From RPQJ01 sp963778185 (GTDB lineage Bacteria; Pseudomonadota; Gammaproteobacteria; Steroidobacterales; Steroidobacteraceae): 64,000 bases of DNA. The notes beneath the pieces are model-generated. The model made no database searches. It worked only from the letters and a program-made list of their open reading frames with translations, and was not told the origin of the DNA. The stretch's first letter is position 1. Each line of letters starts with the position of its first letter. The position numbers and the translations under genes are program-made. The DNA lies in assembly GCA_963778185.1 (NCBI GenBank), contig CAVZTF010000001.1, forward strand, positions 186,001 to 250,000, read 5' to 3'. Of the stretch, positions 31,513-40,104 are shown in pieces.

Positions 31513-31530
31513 GTTTCATGTGAAACTATA
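31513..31530 (-). promoter_or_regulatory. Palindromic operator overlapping the hpd promoter -10
   Basis: GTTTCA-TG-TGAAAC at 31513-31526 is a 6-bp inverted repeat with a 2-bp centre. Its edge overlaps a TATAGT -10 candidate on the minus strand (31530-31525), about 38 bp before the hpd ATG. A dyad over the promoter core suggests a repressor site for the tyrosine operon. No regulator gene is adjacent. Confidence 0.5.
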
Positions 31531-31742
31531 AGGCCGCGATGGTAATGCAGGTGCGGCGCAACATGCCAATGCCAGGGGCCACGGGGACGCCCCCGGCGCC
31601 GCCCATGGCTACGTCGTGATGGCGGCTCGAAGCAGCCGACGACGGTTTCCAGCGAAAGCGCTGCCGCCTTCGATGCGGAGCTGTATTTCTCTAGCCACTG
31701 ATGCTGCGACTCTTTTTCGGAATCGCACGTAACTATTTGATT

Positions 31743-31817
31743 TGGTGGGCCGTGATGGGATCGAACCATCGACCAACTGGTTAAAAGCCAGCTGCTCTAC
31801 CGCTGAGCTAACGGCCC
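31743..31817 (-). tRNA. tRNA-Lys(UUU)
   Basis: This is a 75-nt cloverleaf on the minus strand. The acceptor stem GGGCCGT pairs with ACGGCCC, followed by discriminator A and encoded CCA. The D-arm GCTCAGCGGTAGAGC, the anticodon loop CTTTTAA (anticodon TTT = Lys) on stem GCTGG/CCAGT and the T-arm GATGGTTCGATCCCATC are all intact. It lies 46 bp downstream of queC on the same strand. Confidence 0.97.
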
Positions 31818-31863
31818 GCCCGGGGGGAAGGGGCGCGAATGATAGCGGATCGACCCGCCGGGA

Positions 31864-32544
31864 TCACCGGTAGCGGGTGGGGTCCGCGACGCCCGCGGCC
31901 TCGAAGCCGGCCCTTCGCAGCCGGCAGGCGTCGCACTTGCCGCAAGCCGCGCCCTGCTCGTCAGCCTGGTAGCAGGAGACCGTGCGCGAATAGTCGACGC
32001 CCAGCGCGAGCCCCTGCCGGATGATCTCGCCCTTGCCGAGGTCGATGAGCGGGGTACGGATCCTGAGCCGCAGGGTCCCTTCGACGCCCTCGCGGGTTGC
32101 GAGGTTTGCCATGGCCTCGAAGGCCGCGATGAACTCCGGCCGGCAATCCGGGTAGCCGGAGTAGTCGACCGAGTTCACGCCGATGAAGATGTCGTGCGCA
32201 CCGAGCACCTCGCTCCAGGCGAGCGCGAACGACAGGAAGACGGTGTTGCGCGCCGGCACGTAGGTGATCGGGATACCCGCGCCCGGCGACTCCGGCACGG
32301 CGAGGGTCGGATCGGTCAGGGCCGAACCGCCGAAGGCCGCGAGGTCGATGCGCATTACGCGGTGTTGTACCGCGCCGATCTCCTTCGCGACCCCTTCCGC
32401 CGCACGCAATTCCACCTCGTGGCGCTGGCCGTACGCAAAACTGAGCGCATGGCAGGCGAACCCTTCCGCGCGCGCGATCGCGAGGCAGGTGGCGGAATCG
32501 AGACCGCCGGACAGCAGCACGACGGCGGGCGTTGCGGCGTTCAT
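31864..32544 (-). CDS. queC: 7-cyano-7-deazaguanine synthase
   Basis: QueC (226 residues) converts 7-carboxy-7-deazaguanine to preQ0 using ATP and ammonia, in queuosine synthesis. It has the PP-loop SGGLDS (12-17) and C-terminal zinc cysteines C191, C201, C204 and C207 (CGKCDAC). ATG 32544 overlaps the queE stop by 4 bases (ATGA); open codons upstream are in a queE shadow frame. The product supports the queuosine modification that GluQ acts on. Confidence 0.95.
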   Translation of the reverse strand: MNAATPAVVLLSGGLDSATCLAIARAEGFACHALSFAYGQRHEVELRAAEGVAKEIGAVQHRVMRIDLAAFGGSALTDPTLAVPESPGAGIPITYVPARNTVFLSFALAWSEVLGAHDIFIGVNSVDYSGYPDCRPEFIAAFEAMANLATREGVEGTLRLRIRTPLIDLGKGEIIRQGLALGVDYSRTVSCYQADEQGAACGKCDACRLRRAGFEAAGVADPTRYR

Positions 32545-33182
32545 CGGCCGGGCTCGTTGCCCCACAGGACCTTGTGCAACTGCACCTGCAGGCGGACGTC
32601 GAGACGGTCGGCGAGGATCCACTCCGCGAGCTCGCGCGGCTCGAGTTGCCCCCAGCTCGGGGAAACCAGCACCTGGCAGCCGATGTCGGCGGCGTGCTCG
32701 GCCAGCAGCGCCCGTGTCCACTCGTAGTCGGCTCGCGAGCACAGCACGACCTTGACCTGGTCCTGCGCCCCGAGCAGCGGCAGGTTGGCGATGCGGTTGC
32801 GCGTGGATTCGCCCGAGCCCGGGGCCTTGATGTCGACGACGCGACTCACGCGCGGGTCGACCGGCGCCACGTCCATCGCACCGCTCGTCTCGAGCGACAC
32901 GCTGAACCCCGCGTCGCACAGCGCGGTGAGCAGGTCGAGGCAGGATTTCTGCGCCAGCGGCTCGCCGCCCGTCACGCAGACGTGGCGCACGCCGCTGCCC
33001 CGCGCGATCGCGAGCAATTCGGCGACGGTGCGCCACTCCCCGCCGTAGAACGAATACTGCGTGTCGCAGTAGACGCAGCGCAGCGGGCAGCCCGTCAGGC
33101 GGATGAACAGCGTCGGCCAGCCGACGGCATCGGCTTCGCCCTGGATCGAGACGAAGGTCTCCGTGACCTTGAGTCGGCTCAC
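32541..33182 (-). CDS. queE: 7-carboxy-7-deazaguanine synthase (radical SAM)
   Basis: QueE (213 residues) starts at a GTG at 33182 that overlaps the cpoB stop (GTGA). It contracts 6-carboxytetrahydropterin to 7-carboxy-7-deazaguanine. The [4Fe-4S] cysteines are C32, C36 and C39 in GCPLRCVYCDTQYSF, and the GGEPL motif follows in CVTGGEPLAQ. queE-queC directly downstream of tol-pal-cpoB is a common gammaproteobacterial order. Confidence 0.94.
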   Translation of the reverse strand: MSRLKVTETFVSIQGEADAVGWPTLFIRLTGCPLRCVYCDTQYSFYGGEWRTVAELLAIARGSGVRHVCVTGGEPLAQKSCLDLLTALCDAGFSVSLETSGAMDVAPVDPRVSRVVDIKAPGSGESTRNRIANLPLLGAQDQVKVVLCSRADYEWTRALLAEHAADIGCQVLVSPSWGQLEPRELAEWILADRLDVRLQVQLHKVLWGNEPGR

Positions 33183-33949
33183 CGGCCCTCGACGTCCATC
33201 TTCGTCAGGCGCTGCTCGGCGAGGTTCGCGGCATCGGTGCCGGGATAGCCGGTGCGCACCTTCTCGAGCGTCGCGCGCGCATTGCGGAACGCCTTGAGCT
33301 CGTATTGGCAGTAACCCACCTTGAGCAGCGCGTCCCCGGCCTTGCGCGAGTCCGGGAAGCCGCCCACCACCGACTGGAAGGACTTGAGCGCCGCCGTGTA
33401 GTCCTTCTGCACGTACTGCGCCTCGCCGAGCCAGTAGGTCGCGCTGTCGGCGCGCGGTCCCTGTGGGTACTTCGTGAGGTACAGCTGGAAGCCGCGCACC
33501 GCTTCCTCGTAGCGGCCGGCCTTCAGGGCCGCAAAGGCGTCCCCGTAGACGGTGGTCTCGTCGGCCGCGGTGATGTCGGTCGGGCTCGGCGCGGTGGTGG
33601 CCCCGACCGGCAACGCGACGCCGCCGGCGTTCTCGATCAGCAGCAGCCGCCGGTCGAGGTCGGCATAGAGGTCACGCTGCTGCTGTCGCGTGGAATCGAG
33701 TTCGTGCTTCGCTTCCTCGATCTGGCCGCGCAGCGTGCGCAGCTCCTGGCGCGCCGTCTCGATCTGCTGCTGCAGCTGCACGAGGCTCTGGGTCGAGCGC
33801 TCGACCGTCGCGATCCGCGCATCCATCGCGTTCGCGCGCTCCTCGAGCTCCTTGTTGCTCGCGGTGGCGGCCGCGGCGACGTCCACGAGCAGCAGGCCGG
33901 CCGCTGCGGCCGCCAGCCACGGACGGATCACCCTTGCTTCACTGGACAT
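33179..33949 (-). CDS. cpoB: Cell division coordinator CpoB (YbgF)
   Basis: CpoB (256 residues) is periplasmic. A signal peptide with core WLAAAAAGLLLVDVAAAATA precedes a coiled-coil trimerisation segment (about 30-105) and C-terminal TPR repeats (about 130-250), including PQGPRADSATYWLGEAQY. It coordinates PBP1B activity with Tol function at division. ATG 33949 overlaps the pal 3' end by 11 bases; further upstream codons lie in pal. Confidence 0.92.
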   Translation of the reverse strand: MSSEARVIRPWLAAAAAGLLLVDVAAAATASNKELEERANAMDARIATVERSTQSLVQLQQQIETARQELRTLRGQIEEAKHELDSTRQQQRDLYADLDRRLLLIENAGGVALPVGATTAPSPTDITAADETTVYGDAFAALKAGRYEEAVRGFQLYLTKYPQGPRADSATYWLGEAQYVQKDYTAALKSFQSVVGGFPDSRKAGDALLKVGYCQYELKAFRNARATLEKVRTGYPGTDAANLAEQRLTKMDVEGR

Positions 33950-34484
33950 GGACCAGCTCGACTCGGCGGTTCTGGGCATGGGCGGCTTCCTCTGCGCCCT
34001 CGACGGCTGGACGCTCCTCGCCGTAGCTGACCGTGGCGAGCTGGGCCTCCGCCACTCCCTGCAGCATGAGGGCGCGGCGCACCGTCTGCGCGCGACGCTC
34101 GCCGAGGCCGATGTTGTACTCGCGGGAGCCGCGCTCGTCCGTGTGCCCCTCGAGGCGCAGGCGCGCCGCCGGGTACTTGACGAGGTAGCCCGCGTGGGCA
34201 GCCACCACGTCGATGTACTCGGCGCGGATCTCGCTGCTGTCGTAGTCGAAGTAGAGGGTGCTCTTCGCCTTGAGGTCGGCCAGCGCCTGCTGTTGCGCGG
34301 TGAGCGCCGGTCCCGAGCCCGTGCCCGGCCCGGCCGTCTCGCTGCCGATGCCGCTGGTCGTGGCGCCACCGGTCCCGGTCGTCGTGGCGGCGCCCTCCCC
34401 CTCGGGCTTGACCTGCTTCGGTTTCTGGCAGGCCGTGAGGCTGAGGGCGAGGACTGCGACGGCCAACAGGTGCATGGACTTCAT
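33939..34484 (-). CDS. pal: Peptidoglycan-associated lipoprotein Pal
   Basis: Pal (181 residues) has a lipoprotein signal peptide with lipobox LTAC (C19), a Gly/Thr-rich linker (about 25-60) and an OmpA-like domain (about 70-181). That domain contains TLYFDYDSSEI and the peptidoglycan-binding stretch LEGHTDERGSREYNIGLGER. It is anchored in the outer membrane and binds TolB and peptidoglycan. Start ATG 34484; ATG 34475 is possible. Confidence 0.95.
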   Translation of the reverse strand: MKSMHLLAVAVLALSLTACQKPKQVKPEGEGAATTTGTGGATTSGIGSETAGPGTGSGPALTAQQQALADLKAKSTLYFDYDSSEIRAEYIDVVAAHAGYLVKYPAARLRLEGHTDERGSREYNIGLGERRAQTVRRALMLQGVAEAQLATVSYGEERPAVEGAEEAAHAQNRRVELVHVQ

Positions 34485-34541
34485 TAGCTTCGGGCTCCTA
34501 AAAGAGTGCGCGCCTTTTACCACAAGAAAATGCCGCGATCA

Positions 34542-35864
34542 TCAGCGCGACGGGAACGGCGACCAGACGGGCTCGCGGACGCCGCCGCTGTCCGAGCTCA
34601 ACCGCTGCTGGAAGCGGCCGTCGGCGGAAACCATGGCGAGCGCGCCGCGACCGCTTTCCTGGGTCGCGTAGATGACCGTCGCGCCATTCGGCGCGAAGCT
34701 CGGCGACTCGTCCTGGCGCGCATTCGTCAACACGCGCAGGTTGCGGGTCTTCAGGTCCATGACCGCGATGCGGTAGCCGCCGCGATCGAGCGTCACCATG
34801 GCGAGTTCCCTGCCGTCCGGGGACAGCCGTGGACGCGCGTTGTAGCCGTTCGTAAACGTGATGCGCTCGGCCTTGCGAGCCTCGTCGAGCGGTACCCGAT
34901 AGACCTGCGCGCTGCCGCCACGATCGGACGTGAAGTAGAGACTCTGACCGTCCGCGGACCACTCCGGTTCCGTGTCGATGGCCGAATCGGATGTCACGCG
35001 CGTCAGGGTCTGGGTCGCGAGCTCGAGGGTGTAGATGTCCAGATTGCCGTCGCGGGACAGCGTGAGCGCCAGCTTGCGGCCATCCGGTGCGAAGGCGGGC
35101 GCGCCGTTGATGCCAGAGCGCGCCGAAACGCGCCGCCGCTCGCCGGTGGCGAGGCGCTGCACGTAGATGGCGGACGCCTTGCCCTCGAACGAGACGTACG
35201 CGAGGCTCTGGCCATCGGGCGACCAGGCCGGCGACATGATCGGCTCGGCCGACTCCATCACCGTGCGCGGGTTGAAGCCGTCGGCATCGGCGACCACGAG
35301 GCGGGAACGCTGGGCCGGCGGGCGGCCCTCCACTGTGACATAGGCTATGCGGGTCGAAAACGCTCCCGGGATGCCGGTCAGCCGCTCGAAGATCATGTCG
35401 GAGAGGCGGTGGGCCGTCGCCCGCAGGTTGCGTGCCCCCGACGGCAGCCGCTGGGTCAGAAGCGCCTGTCCCGTCTGGACATTGAAGAGCTCGAACGTGA
35501 CCGCGGACCCCGGGCCGTCGGGCTCGACGCGGCCGACGACGATGAAGTCGGACTTGAGCAGCCGCCAGTCCTGGAAGCGGATGTCGGAGCCGATCACGGG
35601 CCGGGCGACCATGTCCTGGCGCTCGAGCGGCGCGAAGCGGCCGCTCAGGCGCAGGTCGTTGGCGACGACCTCGGCGACGTCCGTGGCGGCGCCCTCGCCC
35701 TGCCCGCCGAACGGCACGACCGCGATCGGCACGGCGTCGCGCACGCCCTGCGTGATGTCGAGCCTGAGTTGTGCCCGGCTCGGGCCCGCCATGGCCAGCA
35801 GCCCGAAGGCCATTGCCGCGAGCGCGGGCCACGGCCTGCGCGATCCGATTACCCCTGCTTGCAT
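34542..35864 (-). CDS. tolB: Tol-Pal system beta-propeller protein TolB
   Basis: TolB (440 residues) starts at ATG 35864, preceded by AGAGG; a GTG two codons upstream is weaker. The signal peptide ends near PSRAQ, followed by an N-terminal alpha/beta domain and a six-bladed propeller with repeated SPAWSPDGQSLAYVS, FAPDGRKLALTLSRDG and EWSADGQSLYFTSDR motifs. It is periplasmic and links TolA to Pal. Confidence 0.95.
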   Translation of the reverse strand: MQAGVIGSRRPWPALAAMAFGLLAMAGPSRAQLRLDITQGVRDAVPIAVVPFGGQGEGAATDVAEVVANDLRLSGRFAPLERQDMVARPVIGSDIRFQDWRLLKSDFIVVGRVEPDGPGSAVTFELFNVQTGQALLTQRLPSGARNLRATAHRLSDMIFERLTGIPGAFSTRIAYVTVEGRPPAQRSRLVVADADGFNPRTVMESAEPIMSPAWSPDGQSLAYVSFEGKASAIYVQRLATGERRRVSARSGINGAPAFAPDGRKLALTLSRDGNLDIYTLELATQTLTRVTSDSAIDTEPEWSADGQSLYFTSDRGGSAQVYRVPLDEARKAERITFTNGYNARPRLSPDGRELAMVTLDRGGYRIAVMDLKTRNLRVLTNARQDESPSFAPNGATVIYATQESGRGALAMVSADGRFQQRLSSDSGGVREPVWSPFPSR

Positions 35865-35872
35865 CGACACCT

Positions 35873-36685
35873 CTACTCCGTGGGCTTGAACACGATCTGC
35901 AGCCGCCGCTCGAACGCCCGCGGGTCGCGCGGGGCCGGCAGTGGCGAGGCACGATACACGGCGTTGGTGATTGATTCACGCACCGCCTGGTCGCCATTGC
36001 AGGCGCCGAGCTGCACGTCGATCACCGTGCCGCCGGCCGCCTGGTTGACGAGGAGCGTGCACTCGAGGCCGGCGCGCGCCGATGGCGGCCGGATCCAGTT
36101 GCGCTCGATCGACTGGATGAGGAGTGCGCGGTACTCGTCCACCACGCCGGAGCGCGCGACCGCCGCAGCCTCCTCCTCCGCTGCAAGCTGACGTCGCAGT
36201 TCCGCCTCGCGCTCGGTTTGCAGCTTCGCGTCCCGCGCTGCCTTCTCCTGGTCCTCGCGCTTGCGTTCGGTCTCCGCCCTGGACCGGGCGTCCGCCTCGG
36301 CTGCTTGCCTGCGATCGGCCTCGGCAGCCGCTTGCTTGCGGGCCGTCTCGTCGGCCAGGCGCTTGTGCTCGGCCTCTGCCGACTTGCGCTCCTCCGCCAC
36401 CGCCTTCTCGCGCGCAACCCGCGCTTCTGCGGCGGCGCGTTCCGCTGCGCGGGCTTCCTCGGCGGCCTTGAGATCGGGTCGCGGCGGCTCGGGCAACGGC
36501 TTGCCCGCGAGGACGGACCTCGGCAGGTCCCTGGCATCCACGACGACGCCCTCGATCGCGAGTTGCACGGGTGGCTGGTCCGCCGTCCAGTGCAACGCGG
36601 CGCCCGCGAGCAGCGCGAGCAGCAGCAGGTGCAGGCCCGCGGATCCCATGAGCGGGCGCAGGTGCTCGCGTACGAACGCCGGCAT
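35873..36685 (-). CDS. tolA: TolA inner-membrane energy transducer
   Basis: TolA (270 residues; E. coli 421) has one N-terminal TM helix (GLHLLLLALLAGAALHW). A charged Ala/Glu/Lys-rich helical domain (about 70-175) follows, shorter than the enteric one, then a C-terminal TolA/TonB-like domain with IERNWIRPPSARAGLECTLLV. It spans the periplasm and couples TolQR proton flow to TolB-Pal. It lies 3 bp after tolR. Confidence 0.92.
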   Translation of the reverse strand: MPAFVREHLRPLMGSAGLHLLLLALLAGAALHWTADQPPVQLAIEGVVVDARDLPRSVLAGKPLPEPPRPDLKAAEEARAAERAAAEARVAREKAVAEERKSAEAEHKRLADETARKQAAAEADRRQAAEADARSRAETERKREDQEKAARDAKLQTEREAELRRQLAAEEEAAAVARSGVVDEYRALLIQSIERNWIRPPSARAGLECTLLVNQAAGGTVIDVQLGACNGDQAVRESITNAVYRASPLPAPRDPRAFERRLQIVFKPTE

Positions 36686-36688
36686 CGC

Positions 36689-37141
36689 TCAGGTCTTCTC
36701 GCGCTTGCGCGAGTCTGCCGGCAAGGGCTCGGTGATGAAACCGACCTTCTTCGCACCCGACTGCTGTAACAGGACCATGCCCTCCACGACCCGACCATAC
36801 GCCACGGCCGTATCTGCCTTGACCAGCACCGGGCGCTCAGGTTCCCGGCGCAGGGCCGCGGAGGCGATTTCGAGGATGCGCTCGGGCGCTTGCGGCGCGT
36901 CCGCGTCGCCGAGGTTGACGAACAGCCGCCCCTCGCGATCGATGCTGAGCACCAGAGGCTCGAGGTCGTCGGGCTCGATCGGCTCCGCGCCGGCCTTGGG
37001 CAGGTCGACCTTGATGCCCTGGCTCAGCATCGGGGCGGTCACCATGAAGATGATGAGCAGCACCAGCATCACGTCGATGTAGGGCACGACGTTGATCTCG
37101 CCCATCAGCCGCCGCCCGCGCCTGCGCAACACCTGCGCCAT
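36689..37141 (-). CDS. tolR: Tol-Pal proton-channel protein TolR
   Basis: TolR (150 residues) is of the ExbD/TolR family. A single TM helix contains the proton-pathway aspartate D23 in INVVPYIDVMLVLLIIFMVT. A periplasmic ExbD-like domain follows. The ATG 37141 lies 3 bp after tolQ. Confidence 0.95.
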   Translation of the reverse strand: MAQVLRRRGRRLMGEINVVPYIDVMLVLLIIFMVTAPMLSQGIKVDLPKAGAEPIEPDDLEPLVLSIDREGRLFVNLGDADAPQAPERILEIASAALRREPERPVLVKADTAVAYGRVVEGMVLLQQSGAKKVGFITEPLPADSRKREKT

Positions 37142-37144
37142 GGC

Positions 37145-37819
37145 TCAGCCCTGCGCCCCGGCGTGGCGCTGCAGGATGGTCGAGAACTCTTCCATGAAGG
37201 CGTCGTAGCGCAACTCGAGCCGGCCGACCTGGTCGGCATCGCGGTTGTAGCCGATCACCGCCGGAATCGCCGCGAAGAGGCCCATGGCCGTGGCGATCAG
37301 CGCCTCGGCGATGCCGGGCGCCACCATCGCGAGGGTCGCCTGTTGCACGTTCCCGAGTCCCTGGAACGCGCTCATGATGCCCCACACCGTGCCGAACAGG
37401 CCCACGTACGGACTCGTCGATCCGATGGTGGCGAGCGTCGAGAGATTCTGCTCGAGGCGGTCCGTTTCGCGCAGCTGCGCCACCCTCATTGCGCGCCGGC
37501 TGCCCTCGAGCAGCTGGTCGCCCGCCATCCCCACCTGCTGGCGCAGCCGCGAGAACTCGCGGAAGCCGGCCACGAACACCCCCGCCATGCCGGTGGGGGC
37601 CGCCTTCTCCAGCGACTTGTAGAGCGCCGCCAGGTCGCCGCCGGACCAGAAGTCCTCCTCGAAGCGGTCGGCCGCAAGCCGCTCGTCCTTCAGCAGCCGG
37701 CCCTTGCGCAGGATGATGGCCCACGAGACGACCGACGCCGCCACCAGCAGCGCCATGACCAGCTGCACGATCAGGCTCGCCTGCAATACCAGGTCCAGGA
37801 CGGAATGCTCGCCAATCAT
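37145..37819 (-). CDS. tolQ: Tol-Pal proton-channel protein TolQ
   Basis: TolQ (224 residues) is of the MotA/TolQ/ExbB family with three TM helices. The conserved block LSTLATIGSTSPYVGLFGTVWGIM and the helix IAEALIATAMGLFAAIPAVI are visible. It begins the tol part of the cluster only 9 bp after the ruvB stop. The thioesterase gene ybgC, usually between them, is absent. Confidence 0.95.
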   Translation of the reverse strand: MIGEHSVLDLVLQASLIVQLVMALLVAASVVSWAIILRKGRLLKDERLAADRFEEDFWSGGDLAALYKSLEKAAPTGMAGVFVAGFREFSRLRQQVGMAGDQLLEGSRRAMRVAQLRETDRLEQNLSTLATIGSTSPYVGLFGTVWGIMSAFQGLGNVQQATLAMVAPGIAEALIATAMGLFAAIPAVIGYNRDADQVGRLELRYDAFMEEFSTILQRHAGAQG

Positions 37820-37828
37820 GCGTGGTCC

Positions 37829-38872
37829 TCAGCTCTCGAACAGGCCCAGCGTGCCGCCCGTGCGCTCGAGGGCGGGCGGCGTGAGGCCGAAGTGAAGGTA
37901 GGCGGCGCGCGTCGCTACGCGACCGCGCGCGGTCCGCATGACGTAGCCCTGCTGGATCAGGAACGGCTCGATGACGTCCTCGATCGTGCCGCGCTCCTCG
38001 CCGATCGCGGCCGCGAGGCTGTCGACGCCCACCGGCCCGCCCTCGAATTTCTCGATGATGGTCAGCATCAGGCGGCGGTCCATCGGGTCGAAGCCCTGCG
38101 GGTCGACGTCGAGCAGGTCCAGCGCCGCTTGCGCGACCGCGTCCGTGACGCGCCCCTGCGCCTTGACCTCCGCGAAGTCGCGAACGCGGCGCAGCAGTCG
38201 ATTCGCGATGCGCGGCGTGCCCCGCGAGCGCTGGGCGATGCGCGCGGCGCCCGCCTCGTCGGTGGGCACTCCGAGGATGCGCGCCGATCGCTCGACGATG
38301 CGCTGCAGTTCCTCGTGGCCATAGAACTCCAGACGCTGGACGATGCCGAAGCGGTCGCGCAGCGGCGAGGTGAGCAGCCCCGCGCGCGTGGTCGCGCCCA
38401 CCAGCGTGAACGGCGGCAGGTCGATCTTGATCGAGCGCGCGCCCGGGCCTTCCCCGATCATGATGTCGAGCTGGAAGTCCTCGAGTGCCGGATAGAGGAT
38501 CTCCTCGACCACCGGGCTCAGGCGGTGGATCTCGTCCACGAACAGGATCTCGTTCGCCTGCAGGTTGGTCAGCAGCGCCGCGAGGTCGCCCGGCCGCTCG
38601 AGGACCGGCCCCGAGGTCTGCTTGAATCCGACCCCGAGCTCGTTCGCGATCACGTGCGCGAGCGTCGTCTTGCCGAGGCCGGGCGGGCCGAAGATCAGCA
38701 CGTGGTCGAGGGACTCGCGGCGGTTGCGGGCCGCGGCGATGAAGATCTCCATCTGCGCCTTCATCGCCGGCTGGCCCACGTAGTCGGCGAGGGTCTTCGG
38801 GCGCACGGCGCGATCGTAGGCCTCCTCGTCGCGCTGGACGCCGGCGGAGATGACGCGGTCCTGCTCGATCAT
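37829..38872 (-). CDS. ruvB: Holliday junction helicase motor RuvB
   Basis: RuvB (347 residues) is an AAA+ hexameric motor for branch migration. It has Walker A GPPGLGKTT (62-70), Walker B LFVDEIH (110-116), sensor GATTRAGLLTSPLRDRFGI, and the C-terminal winged-helix domain with RTARGRVAT. ATG 38872 lies 16 bp after ruvA. It acts with RuvA and RuvC encoded upstream. Confidence 0.97.
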   Translation of the reverse strand: MIEQDRVISAGVQRDEEAYDRAVRPKTLADYVGQPAMKAQMEIFIAAARNRRESLDHVLIFGPPGLGKTTLAHVIANELGVGFKQTSGPVLERPGDLAALLTNLQANEILFVDEIHRLSPVVEEILYPALEDFQLDIMIGEGPGARSIKIDLPPFTLVGATTRAGLLTSPLRDRFGIVQRLEFYGHEELQRIVERSARILGVPTDEAGAARIAQRSRGTPRIANRLLRRVRDFAEVKAQGRVTDAVAQAALDLLDVDPQGFDPMDRRLMLTIIEKFEGGPVGVDSLAAAIGEERGTIEDVIEPFLIQQGYVMRTARGRVATRAAYLHFGLTPPALERTGGTLGLFES

Positions 38873-38888
38873 GCGGCGTACTCCCGGC

Positions 38889-39488
38889 TCACGTCGCGGC
38901 AGCCCGCAGGGCGTGACGGATGATTTCCTCGGTGGAGGTCATGGCCGGGTCCACCTTCTGCAGCAGGCGGGTGACCTCGGCGGGCTTGTAGCCGAGCGCC
39001 ACCAATGCGCTGAACGCCTCCGACACCGGGCTCGCCGTCGCGCCTGGCGCCGCCAGCCCGCCCGCCACGAAGGCGGGCCCGGCAAGCACCTTCAGGCGGT
39101 CGCGCATCTCGATCACCAGGCGCTCGGCCGTCTTGCGACCGATGCCGGGGATTCGCACCAGCGAGGCGACATCCTCGGTCTCTACCGAACGGTGGAACTC
39201 GTCCACGCTCGCGCCCGAGAGGATGCCGAGCGCGATGCGTGGACCCACGCCCGAGACCTTGATCAGCTCGCGGAAGAGGCTGCGCTCGCGCTCGGTGCCG
39301 AAGCCGTACAGCACGTGCGCATCCTCGCGCACGACGAGGTGCGTGTGCAGGCTCACCTCCGCGCCGACGCCGGGCAGCCCGTAGAACGTGGACATCGGCG
39401 CCTCGACCTCGTAGCCGACACCGCCCACGTCGATGAGCAGCTGCGGCGGGTGCTTCGCGGCGAGCCGCCCGCGCAGGAAGCCGATCAC
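38889..39488 (-). CDS. ruvA: Holliday junction branch-migration protein RuvA
   Basis: RuvA (199 residues) starts at GTG 39488, which overlaps the ruvC stop (GTGA). It has an N-terminal OB fold (IGFLRGRLA then LLIDVGGVGYEVEAP) and tandem helix-hairpin-helix motifs (ELIKVSGVGPRIALGILSG and LVRIPGIGRKTAERLVIEM). The C-terminal RuvB-binding domain follows a short linker. It binds and holds the four-way junction open. Confidence 0.96.
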   Translation of the reverse strand: MIGFLRGRLAAKHPPQLLIDVGGVGYEVEAPMSTFYGLPGVGAEVSLHTHLVVREDAHVLYGFGTERERSLFRELIKVSGVGPRIALGILSGASVDEFHRSVETEDVASLVRIPGIGRKTAERLVIEMRDRLKVLAGPAFVAGGLAAPGATASPVSEAFSALVALGYKPAEVTRLLQKVDPAMTSTEEIIRHALRAAAT

Positions 39489-39994
39489 GGGCGCGCCACC
39501 GGCTGCGCGCCGCTCGCGACCGCGAGGCGCGCCTGCCGGGAATAGGCGTGGCAGAGCGCGATGCCGATCGCGTCGGCCGCATCCGCCCCGAGTTCGCCCT
39601 GCAGCTTGAGCAGCGCCCGCACCATCAACTGCACCTGGTCCTTCTGCGCCCCGCCTTGCCCGACCACGGCGAGCTTCACTTCGCGCGGGGCGTACTCGAA
39701 CACCGCCGGATCGTGCGCGAAGGCCGCGCACAAGGCGGCTCCGCGTGCCTGGCCGAGTTTGAGCGCGCTGTCGGCATTACGGTGCATGAAGACCCGCTCG
39801 ATCGCCACTTCGCCCGGGCGGTACTCGCTCATCAGCGCGAGCACGCCCTCGAAGATCTGGCGCAGGCGCGGCGGGAACTCCCGGCCGCTGGTGCGGATGG
39901 CTCCGCTCGCCACGTAGCGCGCGTCGCCGTCGATCCAGTCGATGACGCCGAAACCCGTGGCCTGGGAGCCGGGATCGAGGCCGAGGATGCGCAC
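39485..39994 (-). CDS. ruvC: Holliday junction resolvase RuvC
   Basis: RuvC (169 residues) starts at GTG 39994. With this start the four catalytic acidic residues fall at D7, E66, D138 and D141, the same numbers as in E. coli RuvC, which decides the start over GTG 40012 or a longer 193-codon frame. ILGLDPGSQATGFGVID is the N-terminal motif. It resolves junctions within the RuvABC complex and is first in the ruvCAB-tol cluster, divergent from relA with about 110 bp between. Confidence 0.95.
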   Translation of the reverse strand: MRILGLDPGSQATGFGVIDWIDGDARYVASGAIRTSGREFPPRLRQIFEGVLALMSEYRPGEVAIERVFMHRNADSALKLGQARGAALCAAFAHDPAVFEYAPREVKLAVVGQGGAQKDQVQLMVRALLKLQGELGADAADAIGIALCHAYSRQARLAVASGAQPVARP

Positions 39995-40104
39995 GGACTC
40001 GCCGCGCGTCACGGTTACTCGCGCCGGGAGCGCCCAGCGCCGGCCACCACGATTCAGCCTGGGCAAGCACTCACCTCACGGGGGGTCCTCGGGAACGGCG
40101 GGGT

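Noticed and set aside
31702..31730. An inverted repeat downstream of tRNA-Lys as a terminator
   Set aside because: The stem is only 5 bp with a large loop and no T-tract on the tRNA strand.
39485..40066. A longer RuvC start
   Set aside because: The GTG at 39994 places the four catalytic acids at exactly the E. coli numbers; extra residues upstream are not family-like.
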